A stretch of DNA of 6,390 nt from Planctomycetota bacterium (lineage in GTDB: Bacteria; Planctomycetota; UBA1135), in the NCBI GenBank assembly GCA_022447335.1, contig JAKVCF010000130.1, forward strand, positions 1 to 6,390, read 5' to 3'. Under the pieces are notes generated by a model. It made no database searches. It was not told the DNA's origin and saw only the letters and a list, made by a program, of their open reading frames with translations. A program made the position numbers and the translations under genes. Of this stretch, positions 1-5,774 are shown piece by piece; positions within the stretch are counted from its first letter, which is position 1, and each line of letters starts with the position of its first letter.

Positions 1-1
1 C

Positions 2-646
2 GATCAAGCGGTCGAAGGGATCGTTCAGGGCATCTTTTTCAACCAAGGACACGTCTGCTGCGCTGGCTCACGTCTTCTGGTACAGGAGAGCGTGCAAGAA
101 GAGGTCCTTGAGAAGCTGGTTTTCCGCATGCAGCAGTTGCGCGTTGGCGATCCGCTCGATAAGAACACCGATCTCGGCGCGATCAACTCGGCGGAGCAAC
201 TTGCCACCATACGTCGCTACCTTGCCATAGGAGAAGAAGAAGGTGCGGCACTCCTTGAAGCTGGTCAGGTCTCCGAGTTGCCCCCAAATGGTTACTACCA
301 GCGACCGGCAGTCTTTCAGGATGTGCAGCCGGCGCACACTATCGCGCGCGAAGAGATTTTCGGTCCAGTGCTTGCAGTGATGAGCTTCCGTACTCCTGAA
401 GAGGCGATCGAGCGGGCAAACGACACGCCTTACGGTCTAGCTGCGGGTATCTGGACCGACAAAGGTTCCAAGATGTTCTCACTTGCTTCGCGAGTGCGTG
501 CCGGCGTGATCTGGTGCAATACCTACAATCGCTTCGACGCGAGTTCACCCTTTGGTGGATATCAGCAGTCGGGTTTTGGTCGCGAAGGGGGGCGTCACGG
601 TTTGCAGCCTTACCTTTCGCTTCAACTGTGGGGGAGCCAGTCATGA
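2..646 (+). CDS. Aldehyde dehydrogenase, catalytic subunit of a split ALDH16 pair (5'-truncated by window edge)
   Basis: This is the C-terminal 214 residues of an NAD(P)-dependent aldehyde dehydrogenase, which oxidises an aldehyde to the carboxylic acid. The frame is open from the first bases. It shows the ALDH active-site motif FFNQGHVCCAGSR with the nucleophilic Cys codon at 56-58, the EEIFGPV motif of the cofactor site at 350-370, and the C-terminal SPFGGYQQSGFGREGG motif near 547-590. ALDHs are normally about 480-500 residues, so roughly the first 280, with most of the Rossmann fold and the general-base Glu, lie outside the window. A GTG at 92 is not a credible start because the conserved active site is upstream of it. 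The stop overlaps the next ATG as ATGA (643-646), which implies one transcript and coupled translation. The C-terminal motifs and the partner gene resemble the catalytic half of ALDH16; the substrate cannot be read from sequence. Confidence 0.93.
   Translation, partial: DQAVEGIVQGIFFNQGHVCCAGSRLLVQESVQEEVLEKLVFRMQQLRVGDPLDKNTDLGAINSAEQLATIRRYLAIGEEEGAALLEAGQVSELPPNGYYQRPAVFQDVQPAHTIAREEIFGPVLAVMSFRTPEEAIERANDTPYGLAAGIWTDKGSKMFSLASRVRAGVIWCNTYNRFDASSPFGGYQQSGFGREGGRHGLQPYLSLQLWGSQS
630..636 (+). promoter_or_regulatory. Ribosome binding site of the second ALDH gene
   Basis: A purine-rich GGGGGAG lies inside the 3' end of the upstream gene, six bases before the ATG at 643. Together with the ATGA overlap it supports 643 as the start. 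The same frame is open further upstream, to 514, but only as a shadow of the first ALDH gene, and the ALDH-like homology begins just after 643. Confidence 0.6.
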
Positions 647-1512
647 GTGATCGCCTTCCCGTTCCGAAAACCTACAAGCTCTACATGGGTGGAGCTTTCC
701 CGCGCACCGAATCGGGGCGAAGCATGGTGGTGCAGCAGGGCGAGCAACCACTGGCTCATCTTTGCCGTGCGTCGCGTAAGGATTTCCGTAATGCGGTAGT
801 GGCGGCGCGCAAAGCTTTTGGGGGGTGGAGCGCGCGCAGCGCTTACAACCGTGGCCAGATCCTCTATCGCATGGCCGAAATGCTGGAAGGCAAAGCCAGT
901 GAGTTCGAGCACGCTTTGGCTGCGACTGTGCCGGGCGGTGTCGAGCGCGCGCGCGCTGAGGTGGATGCAGCGATTGATCGATTGGTTTGCTTTGCTGGTT
1001 GGGCAGATAAGTATGCGCAGGTGATTGGTGGGCAGAATCCGGTCGAGGGATCGTTTCACAACTTCAGCTTGCCCGAACCAACTGGGGTTATTGCCGTGAT
1101 GGCTCCCAATGAGCAGCCTTTGCTCGGGCTGACTAGTCTGCTGGCCCCATTACTTTGTGCGGGTAACGCAGTGGTGGCGCTGGGAAGCGAAGCTCATCCC
1201 TTGGCCACAGCAATCCTCGGTGAGGTGTGCGCTACATCCGATGTTCCGGGTGGGGTGATAAATCTGCTCACTGGGCAGCGTGACGAGTTGGTTGATCACT
1301 TTGCTAGTCACCGCGATGTCGACGGCATAAGCGCGGCGAATGTGTCGGTCGAGCAGCGGCGACAGCTCGAGCTTGGAGCAGCCGAGAACCTCAAGCGAGT
1401 GCGCGTGCAGACGATCGATGAAGTCGATTGGTCTGGTGCTGCACTCGACGGCCCAGATGGCATAGAGGCATTTGTTGAGGTCAAGACCCTCTGGCATCCT
1501 TCGGCGACTTGA
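643..1512 (+). CDS. ALDH-like pseudoenzyme subunit, equivalent to the C-terminal domain of ALDH16
   Basis: The 289-residue protein is an aldehyde dehydrogenase-fold protein that stops before the region where the catalytic Cys would be. It opens with the conserved KTYKLYMGGAFPRTESGR segment (residues 9-26), followed by the ALDH helix region (50-95) and a Rossmann-like part (145-250). The residues that matter for catalysis are missing. The PWN motif that carries the oxyanion Asn reads PNEQP (155-159). The KP of the cofactor site reads LG (180-181). The FTGS loop reads ISAA (229-232), and the ELGGK motif reads ELGAAEN (243-249). It ends in FVEVKTLWHP (277-286), a tail I associate with this ALDH subgroup. 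In ALDH16 a second, non-catalytic ALDH domain of about 300 residues is fused behind a catalytic one; here it is a separate gene joined by an ATGA overlap. I infer a structural or oligomerising partner of the preceding enzyme, not an independent dehydrogenase. A decayed paralogue is less likely, since the frame is intact and start and tail look conserved. Confidence 0.85.
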   Translation: MSDRLPVPKTYKLYMGGAFPRTESGRSMVVQQGEQPLAHLCRASRKDFRNAVVAARKAFGGWSARSAYNRGQILYRMAEMLEGKASEFEHALAATVPGGVERARAEVDAAIDRLVCFAGWADKYAQVIGGQNPVEGSFHNFSLPEPTGVIAVMAPNEQPLLGLTSLLAPLLCAGNAVVALGSEAHPLATAILGEVCATSDVPGGVINLLTGQRDELVDHFASHRDVDGISAANVSVEQRRQLELGAAENLKRVRVQTIDEVDWSGAALDGPDGIEAFVEVKTLWHPSAT

Positions 1513-1540
1513 TCCGATAAAGCCATAAGTCAACCATCCC

Positions 1541-1563
1541 TCGGGTAGCTGTGACAAACCCGA
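1541..1563 (+). other. Hairpin 28 bases after the ALDH pair
   Basis: The arms TCGGGT (1541-1546) and ACCCGA (1558-1563) are perfectly complementary around an 11-base loop. No T-run follows, so it is not a standard intrinsic terminator. It could be a 3'-end stabilising hairpin, part of a factor-dependent termination zone, or chance. Confidence 0.35.
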
Positions 1564-1627
1564 AGCGATGGCTATCCTCCGCGACCAAAAAGCGTGATTT
1601 GATCTGAATCAGCGGCTCGAATCATGC

Positions 1628-1653
1628 CCACCTGGGTGGGGAGGGTGGTTTTT
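1628..1653 (+). terminator. Weak rho-independent terminator candidate
   Basis: CCACC (1628-1632) can pair with GGTGG (1644-1648), and a run of five T (1649-1653) follows at once. The stem is only five pairs with an 11-base loop, and an alternative pairing with the GGTGGG at 1635-1640 competes with it. The position, between two + strand transcription units and just before a promoter candidate, is suitable. Confidence 0.4.
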
Positions 1654-1660
1654 CGCTATC

Positions 1661-1689
1661 TGAACAGTCAGGTGCGCCGTCCATATCTT
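1661..1689 (+). promoter_or_regulatory. Candidate sigma-70-type promoter for the RG-rich exported protein
   Basis: TGAACA (1661-1666, four of six matches to TTGACA) and TATCTT (1684-1689, four of six matches to TATAAT) are separated by exactly 17 bases. Transcription would start near 1696, giving a leader of about 38 bases. It lies directly behind the terminator candidate. Matches of this quality arise easily by chance. Confidence 0.3.
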
Positions 1690-1725
1690 TCTTCCTAGCC
1701 AGAACCTCGGCGCAGCGGCATGGTT

Positions 1726-1731
1726 GGAGGG
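1726..1731 (+). promoter_or_regulatory. Shine-Dalgarno with unusually short spacing before ATG 1734
   Basis: GGAGGG ends only two bases before the ATG (four if GGAG alone is used), closer than the usual 5-9. No ATG, GTG or TTG precedes it in frame for many codons, so 1734 remains the best start. An ATG at 1720 is in another frame. Confidence 0.4.
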
Positions 1732-1733
1732 TC

Positions 1734-2741
1734 ATGTTCACCTTCCTCCTTCTCTCCGTACCCTTCATCCAGGATCCTGTTCCGGCCACCGAGGCCGAAG
1801 AAGTAGTTCAGGAGTCTGAGGTTCTGGCCGAGTTACGCGAACACGTCGATCGGCTGAGTCAGGCGAAAAATTATTCTTTCCGCATGCTGTCCACCTCGGA
1901 TAGCACTGGCATGCGAGGTGGACGTGGTGGGAGTGCGCGCGGCCAGCGCGGCCAGCGCGGCCAAGGCGACCAAGTTCGTGGTCAGCAGGGCGAGGATCGC
2001 CCGGCGCAGGAAGGGGATCGCCCGGCGCAGGAAGGGGATCGCCCGGCGCAGGAAGGGGATCGCTCTCAGCAGGGAGGCGATGCACCCGCCTCTCCACAGT
2101 TACCGCAGCCCTGGGAGGGCGCCTACCAAGTCGGCAATCCGGTCCTGATGAAAAAGGGTGAGATGCAGGTCGTGCGTAACAGCGATGGTCGCATGGCGGT
2201 GAAGTCAGGTGAGGGTTCCTGGGCGTTGGTGAGCATGCCCGGCCGGGGTGGGCAGGGCCGCGGGGGTCAGGGTGCTGGCATGGATCGTGAGGTCATGCGT
2301 GCGATGTTTGAGGTGCGCACGGCGCGTCTGCCGCACGACATGCTTGCGACCGTTCTGGAAGGGTTGGATGGTGAAAAGTTGATGCGTGAAGAGAAGCTCG
2401 GCCTTGTTGTCTTCCATGGTCCGCTTACCGAAGAAGCTGCGCTGCAGTTGGCGGGCGGCGGCCGCATGATGGGGGGTCGAGGTGGCTTTGGTAGCGATCG
2501 CGGCGGCGAAGCGCCGCAGATGCTTGGTAAGGGCAAAGTACGCATTGCTTTCTCTGCCAATGGCAAGGCTGTTGACTTGATGATCGAGACCGAAATGATG
2601 GGCACCTTCGGCGACCGCGAGTTCTCGCGCAGCAGCAAGTCGGAAATCCGCGCGGCCAAGATCGGAGAGACCGAAATGGAAGTGCCCGCGGCCGCGATTC
2701 AGGCGCTAAGTCAGGATCCAGCGCTCGAGGAAGAGTTCTAA
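1734..2741 (+). CDS. Exported Arg/Gly-rich protein of unknown function with internal heptad repeats
   Basis: I do not recognise a named family for this 335-residue protein. Residues 2-12 (FTFLLLSVPFI) form a short hydrophobic segment without an N-terminal basic residue, so it is a weak signal peptide, perhaps cut near PVPA (15-18). An acidic helix (20-45) leads to KNYSFRMLSTSDS (45-57), which resembles the opening strand of LolA-like lipoprotein-carrier folds. A low-complexity block follows (61-115) with GQR triplets and three perfect DRPAQEG heptads (88-108). Folded-looking sequence resumes at PWEGAYQVG (126-134) and alternates with two more RG blocks, GRGGQGRGGQG (170-180) and GGGRMMGGRGGFG (241-253). 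The C-terminal half has strand-like pieces (LVVFHGPLTEEAAL; KVRIAFSANGKAVDLMIETEMMGTFGDREF). The pattern of beta pieces separated by RG-rich loops suggests a periplasmic or surface protein, possibly LolA-like; that is inference. It stands alone, with a candidate promoter upstream and a 98-bp gap downstream. Confidence 0.8.
   Translation: MFTFLLLSVPFIQDPVPATEAEEVVQESEVLAELREHVDRLSQAKNYSFRMLSTSDSTGMRGGRGGSARGQRGQRGQGDQVRGQQGEDRPAQEGDRPAQEGDRPAQEGDRSQQGGDAPASPQLPQPWEGAYQVGNPVLMKKGEMQVVRNSDGRMAVKSGEGSWALVSMPGRGGQGRGGQGAGMDREVMRAMFEVRTARLPHDMLATVLEGLDGEKLMREEKLGLVVFHGPLTEEAALQLAGGGRMMGGRGGFGSDRGGEAPQMLGKGKVRIAFSANGKAVDLMIETEMMGTFGDREFSRSSKSEIRAAKIGETEMEVPAAAIQALSQDPALEEEF
1941..1963 (+). repeat. 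Short 9-bp tandem repeat (GGCCAGCGC)
   Basis: Two full copies and a partial third copy encode the GQR-GQR-GQ stretch of the exported RG-rich protein. It lies about 30 bp before the 21-bp repeat, so the low-complexity block seems to have grown by two separate expansions. Confidence 0.75.
1995..2063 (+). repeat. Perfect 21-bp coding tandem repeat, three copies plus a 6-bp partial copy
   Basis: Units at 1995-2015, 2016-2036 and 2037-2057 are identical base for base, and a partial copy (GATCGC) occupies 2058-2063. Each unit encodes DRPAQEG. The period is a multiple of three, so copy-number change would keep the reading frame. Identity at every wobble position points to recent expansion by slippage or unequal recombination. 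Confidence 0.95.
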
Positions 2742-2839
2742 ATCAGTCTGTTTCACCCGGGGCATTCTTTGCGGGGCCAGACGTGGCTTGATGCAGAAGC
2801 TGCTGCGAGTGCCCGGCCGCGGGAGCTAGGCTGGGCCCC

Positions 2840-4849
2840 ATGCGGTGCTTCCTTGCCCTTTCCTTGATCCTGTTTGCAAGTCCTAGTGCGGTTGCGCAGA
2901 AGCTGAGTCAGCCCAGCGTTTTCGGCAACCATATGGTCTTGCAGGCTGATGGCCCGGTGCCCTTCTGGGGCACTGCTGAACCTGGTACGCGGGTTGAATT
3001 ACATGGTGGATGGTGGGCGGGTGTGGTCTCGACCACTGCTGGCGTGGATGGCAGTTGGTCGCTGGAGCTTCCGGAAACGAAGGCAGGTGGTCCATATGAG
3101 ATTGAAATTCAGAATGAGCAGGCGCTTCTTGTCTACGAGGATGTGTTGGTTGGTGAAGTCTGGGTTTGTGGGGGACAGTCGAATATGGAATGGACCTTAG
3201 GTCCTGGGGTTGGTCCGGGTATCGCGAACTGGGAGGAGGAGCTCGCCGGCGCGAACTTCCCGCAAATCCGGTTCTTCGATGTGCCGCACTCGGTCTCCGG
3301 CGTGCCGCTTGCTGATGCTGGTGGGGAATGGAAAGTCACAACTCCCGGGAATGCTGGTCGATTCAGCGCTGTTGGCTACCTCTTCGGTCGCAACCTGCAT
3401 CACGAATTGAAGACTCCGGTTGGCCTGCTCGGCTGCAACTGGGGAGGCACGGTTGCCGAAGCCTGGACTAGTCGCGAGACCCTAGAGGCTTTCGGTGAGT
3501 TCGGCGCGGGGTTAGCCCAGATCGACGCGATAACAGGCGAGAACCAAAATGCCGAAGCCCGCTTTGCTGCAGAGCAGCAAGCTTGGTGGGATGGTCTTAA
3601 GGGCAAGGATCCCGGTAGCGGTGCCGCAGAGTGGTTCGCAGTGCAGCCCAAGGATGCCGGCCCGTGGCAGGACGCCACTTTGCCTGGTCCATGGGAGAGC
3701 GGTCCACTTGGCGACTTTGATGGCATCGTTTGGTATCGCCGCACGATGGAGCTGAATGAAAGCTGGGTTGGACAAGATCTGCGAATGAGCCTTGGCGCGA
3801 TCGACGATTACGACACCACTTGGGTTAACGGGGTGCAGGTCGGTGCGATGCACGAGCCAGGCAACTGGCAGGCGCCGCGGGTCTACATTGTCCCAGGCGA
3901 ACTTGTGAAGGAGCGAACGCTGACCATCGCGGTGCGTGTGCTGGACACGGGTGGCGGTGGAGGCTTTGTTGGCCCGCCTGAACGCCTTTCGATTGAACCA
4001 ATTTCGGTCGCAGGGCAGGCGCGTCGCCTCGATGGCGTGTGGATGATGCGCCAGGGTCCGGGGATCGGAAATATTGGTCAACCTCCTTCACGCCCGCGTA
4101 TGAATCCAAATATGCCGACCGCGCTGCACAATGGCATGCTGCGTTCAATCATCCCCTTCGGGATTCGGGGAGCCATTTGGTACCAAGGTGAGAGCAACCG
4201 CACACGTGCCTATCAGTACCGCCGCTTATTTCCAGCGATGATTGCCGACTGGCGATCGCTGTGGGGTCGCGGGGACTTTCCCTTCTACTTTGTGCAGATT
4301 GCACCTTTCAACTACGGCAACGATCAGGGACAGGCGGCTGCACTGCGTGAGGCACAGACGCTCGCGATGCGTGTCCCGAATACCGGTATGGCGGTGACGA
4401 TGGACATTGGGGACCCGCGCGACATCCACCCAAAAAACAAGCAGGACGTGGCCGACCGTCTGGCGCGGTGGGCACTAGCCCAGACCTATAGCAAAGGGGG
4501 CGTGGATTTCTGCGGCCCAATCTTGGCGGGATTCCGGGCAGAAAAAGGTGGCATGCGGCTGTGGTTTTCGCATGCTGAAAACGGGTTGGCTTCGAGCAAT
4601 GGGAAGCCCCTGTCTCACTTTACGGTTGCCGGCGAGGACAGGATTTTTCATCCGGCTATTGCGGTTGTGGAAGAGGTCGAAGGCCGCTGGACTCTGCGAG
4701 TTTCGAGCGAGGCTGTTTCAGGTCCTCTTGCGGTCCGTTACGCCTGGGGGGCAGCCGATGAACCTAATCTCATCGATGGAACTGGGTTGCCTGCGCCGAG
4801 TTTCCGGACGGACTCCTGGCCTGCTTGGCCTGGCGGTCCGGTGCGCTAG
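2840..4849 (+). CDS. Secreted sialate O-acetylesterase-type SGNH esterase
   Basis: The 669-residue protein belongs to the sialate O-acetylesterase (SASA/DUF303) group of SGNH hydrolases, which remove O-acetyl groups from sialic acids and related glycans. A clear signal peptide (MRCFLALSLILFASPSAVA) with likely cleavage after Ala19 sends it out of the cytoplasm. The mature N-terminus has the family hallmark SVFGNHMVLQADGPVPFWG (26-44) in a beta-rich domain. The catalytic domain shows GGQSNMEW with nucleophile Ser114, GLLGCNWGGTVAEAW (Cys199-Asn200-Trp201-Gly202-Gly203), WYQGESN (447-453), and GDPRDIHP with Asp528 and His530. A galactose-binding-like jelly-roll module, about residues 270-386 (starts PWQDATLPGPWE, ends ERLSIE), interrupts the catalytic domain, as in many family members. 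The C-terminal part ends in the typical FRTDSWP. The start has only a weak AGG nine bases upstream, but the signal peptide fixes it. Substrate may be sialic acid or another acetylated polysaccharide. It stands alone, and its stop codon overlaps that of the convergent ribokinase. Confidence 0.93.
   Translation: MRCFLALSLILFASPSAVAQKLSQPSVFGNHMVLQADGPVPFWGTAEPGTRVELHGGWWAGVVSTTAGVDGSWSLELPETKAGGPYEIEIQNEQALLVYEDVLVGEVWVCGGQSNMEWTLGPGVGPGIANWEEELAGANFPQIRFFDVPHSVSGVPLADAGGEWKVTTPGNAGRFSAVGYLFGRNLHHELKTPVGLLGCNWGGTVAEAWTSRETLEAFGEFGAGLAQIDAITGENQNAEARFAAEQQAWWDGLKGKDPGSGAAEWFAVQPKDAGPWQDATLPGPWESGPLGDFDGIVWYRRTMELNESWVGQDLRMSLGAIDDYDTTWVNGVQVGAMHEPGNWQAPRVYIVPGELVKERTLTIAVRVLDTGGGGGFVGPPERLSIEPISVAGQARRLDGVWMMRQGPGIGNIGQPPSRPRMNPNMPTALHNGMLRSIIPFGIRGAIWYQGESNRTRAYQYRRLFPAMIADWRSLWGRGDFPFYFVQIAPFNYGNDQGQAAALREAQTLAMRVPNTGMAVTMDIGDPRDIHPKNKQDVADRLARWALAQTYSKGGVDFCGPILAGFRAEKGGMRLWFSHAENGLASSNGKPLSHFTVAGEDRIFHPAIAVVEEVEGRWTLRVSSEAVSGPLAVRYAWGAADEPNLIDGTGLPAPSFRTDSWPAWPGGPVR
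4846..4849. other. Shared CTAG: overlapping stop codons of convergent genes
   Basis: The palindromic CTAG serves both strands: TAG at 4847-4849 ends the esterase gene, and its reverse-strand TAG (4846-4848) ends the ribokinase gene. No space is left between them for an intrinsic terminator, so each transcript must run into the other gene's coding region. Confidence 0.95.
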
Positions 4850-5745
4850 TCGAATGCGGACTCCTTAAGCAAAGTATCTACGGTAGCCCGCATTGGTAGA
4901 GCGGGGATTGCTCCCGCGACGGTGCAAGCTAATGCGCCAGCTGCGGTGCCGAAAGGCAGCCACTTCCGAGGTTCATTGTGTTCGAGAGCAGCGACTGTGG
5001 CGGCAGCGCAGAAGGCATCACCGGCGGCGGTGGTGTCGACGGGATCGACTGGGAAACTTGATTGGCGAGTTTCGCGCGCACCTCCTTGGGTATCGTGATC
5101 GAAGCACACCGCGCCTTGTTTGCCATAGGTCACGACTAGGCTTGGAACTTCGGGGCGGCCAAGTTCCTCGTATTCGACTTGATTGACAATCAGGGTCTGG
5201 ATGCAGCGCAGAAACTTCTCCGGCAACGGGGCTGATGGCGCTGCATTGAGCACCACCGGTACGCCTGCTTCGTGCGCCAGCTGTGCAGCAGCCAGATTGG
5301 CTTCGAGTGGGATCTCAAGTTGCAGCATCAGGGCGTCTGCTCGGCGAATTGCATTGGCATGCTCTGCGACCAACGCGGCATCCACGCTGTGATTTGCGCC
5401 TGGCGCTGCCACGATATGGTTCTCGCCCTCTCGGGAAACCGTGATGACGCCGATGCCGGTGTGCAAAGTATCTCGATCCACTAGGCCATCGCAGCTCACC
5501 CCAGCGTCACGCAAAGCAGCACGAGCGGCGCGCCCGCCATCGTCGACGCCTACGCAGCCTAAAAACTTGACTTGCGCGCCCAGGCGAGCGGCTGCAACCG
5601 CCTGGTTGGCACCTTTCCCGCCGACAAAGCTTTCAAAGGGACCGCCCAGGATGGTCTCACCCGGCCGCGGAAAGCGTGGGGTTTGGATGACTAGGTCGCG
5701 AGTGACCGAGCCGAGTACGCAAAGTTGGGGAGGGCTCGCCGACAT
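4846..5745 (-). CDS. rbsK: Ribokinase (PfkB family)
   Basis: The 299-residue cytoplasmic kinase phosphorylates ribose at O5 with ATP, feeding the pentose phosphate pathway. Visible motifs are the N-terminal CVLGSVTRDLV (9-19), the sugar-binding PfkB signature GGKGANQAVAAARLG (42-56), MLQLEIPLE (140-148), NQVE (188-191) for the NxxE motif, the nucleotide-site strand VVTYGKQG (204-211), and DTTAAGD (237-243) with catalytic base Asp243. AAGD rather than GAGD is what E. coli RbsK also has. The C-terminal GAIPALP (278-284) matches the monovalent-cation segment, with Ala where E. coli has Ser. Compared with E. coli RbsK from memory, roughly 18 residues are missing between NxxE and the VTYG strand. 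I chose ATG 5745 because the kinase fold begins right after it; the frame is open to 5868, but that extension has no family similarity and would cover the divergent gene's start. No Shine-Dalgarno is visible. Another PfkB sugar kinase is possible but less likely. Confidence 0.9.
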   Translation of the reverse strand: MSASPPQLCVLGSVTRDLVIQTPRFPRPGETILGGPFESFVGGKGANQAVAAARLGAQVKFLGCVGVDDGGRAARAALRDAGVSCDGLVDRDTLHTGIGVITVSREGENHIVAAPGANHSVDAALVAEHANAIRRADALMLQLEIPLEANLAAAQLAHEAGVPVVLNAAPSAPLPEKFLRCIQTLIVNQVEYEELGRPEVPSLVVTYGKQGAVCFDHDTQGGARETRQSSFPVDPVDTTAAGDAFCAAATVAALEHNEPRKWLPFGTAAGALACTVAGAIPALPMRATVDTLLKESAFD

Positions 5746-5756
5746 CAGACAGCCCG

Positions 5757-5763
5757 TATTATG
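5757..5763. promoter_or_regulatory. Candidate shared -10 element between divergent genes
   Basis: TATTATG reads as TATTAT (5757-5762) towards the + strand gene and as CATAAT (5763-5758) towards the ribokinase. Each hexamer matches TATAAT at five of six positions. It sits 12 bases from each start codon (ATG 5775 and ATG 5745), so transcripts would have almost no leader. Neither direction has a good -35 box. It is the only AT-rich patch in the 29-bp gap. Confidence 0.35.
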
Positions 5764-5774
5764 GCTTTCTCCCC

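Noticed and set aside
92..646. GTG at 92 as the start of a short ALDH gene
   Set aside because: The catalytic Cys motif lies in frame upstream (38-73), so the gene is simply cut by the window edge.
622..1059. 145-residue minus-strand open frame opposite the second ALDH gene
   Set aside because: It is antisense to well-conserved ALDH sequence, with no recognisable motif or start signal.
1995..2063. Possible CRISPR-like repeat array
   Set aside because: The units are directly adjacent without spacers and lie within a coding frame.
1765..2097. Open minus-strand frame with Pro-rich repeats (DPLPAPG)
   Set aside because: It is the complement of the same tandem repeat; the signal-like start and beta-rich sequence are on the + strand.
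1918..2148. Open + strand frame with repeated Arg-rich heptads (IARRRKG) overlapping the exported protein gene
   Set aside because: It is the 21-bp repeat read in another frame; a period divisible by three keeps all frames open. It has no ribosome binding site or homology.
2742..2839. Terminator or promoter in the 98-bp gap before the esterase
   Set aside because: Only a four-pair GCCA/TGGC stem (2776-2787) without a T-run and no convincing -10 box were seen, so no call is made.
3512..4081. 189-residue minus-strand open frame opposite the esterase
   Set aside because: It is a shadow of the conserved esterase coding strand; its translation is low in hydrophobic structure and has no family motif.
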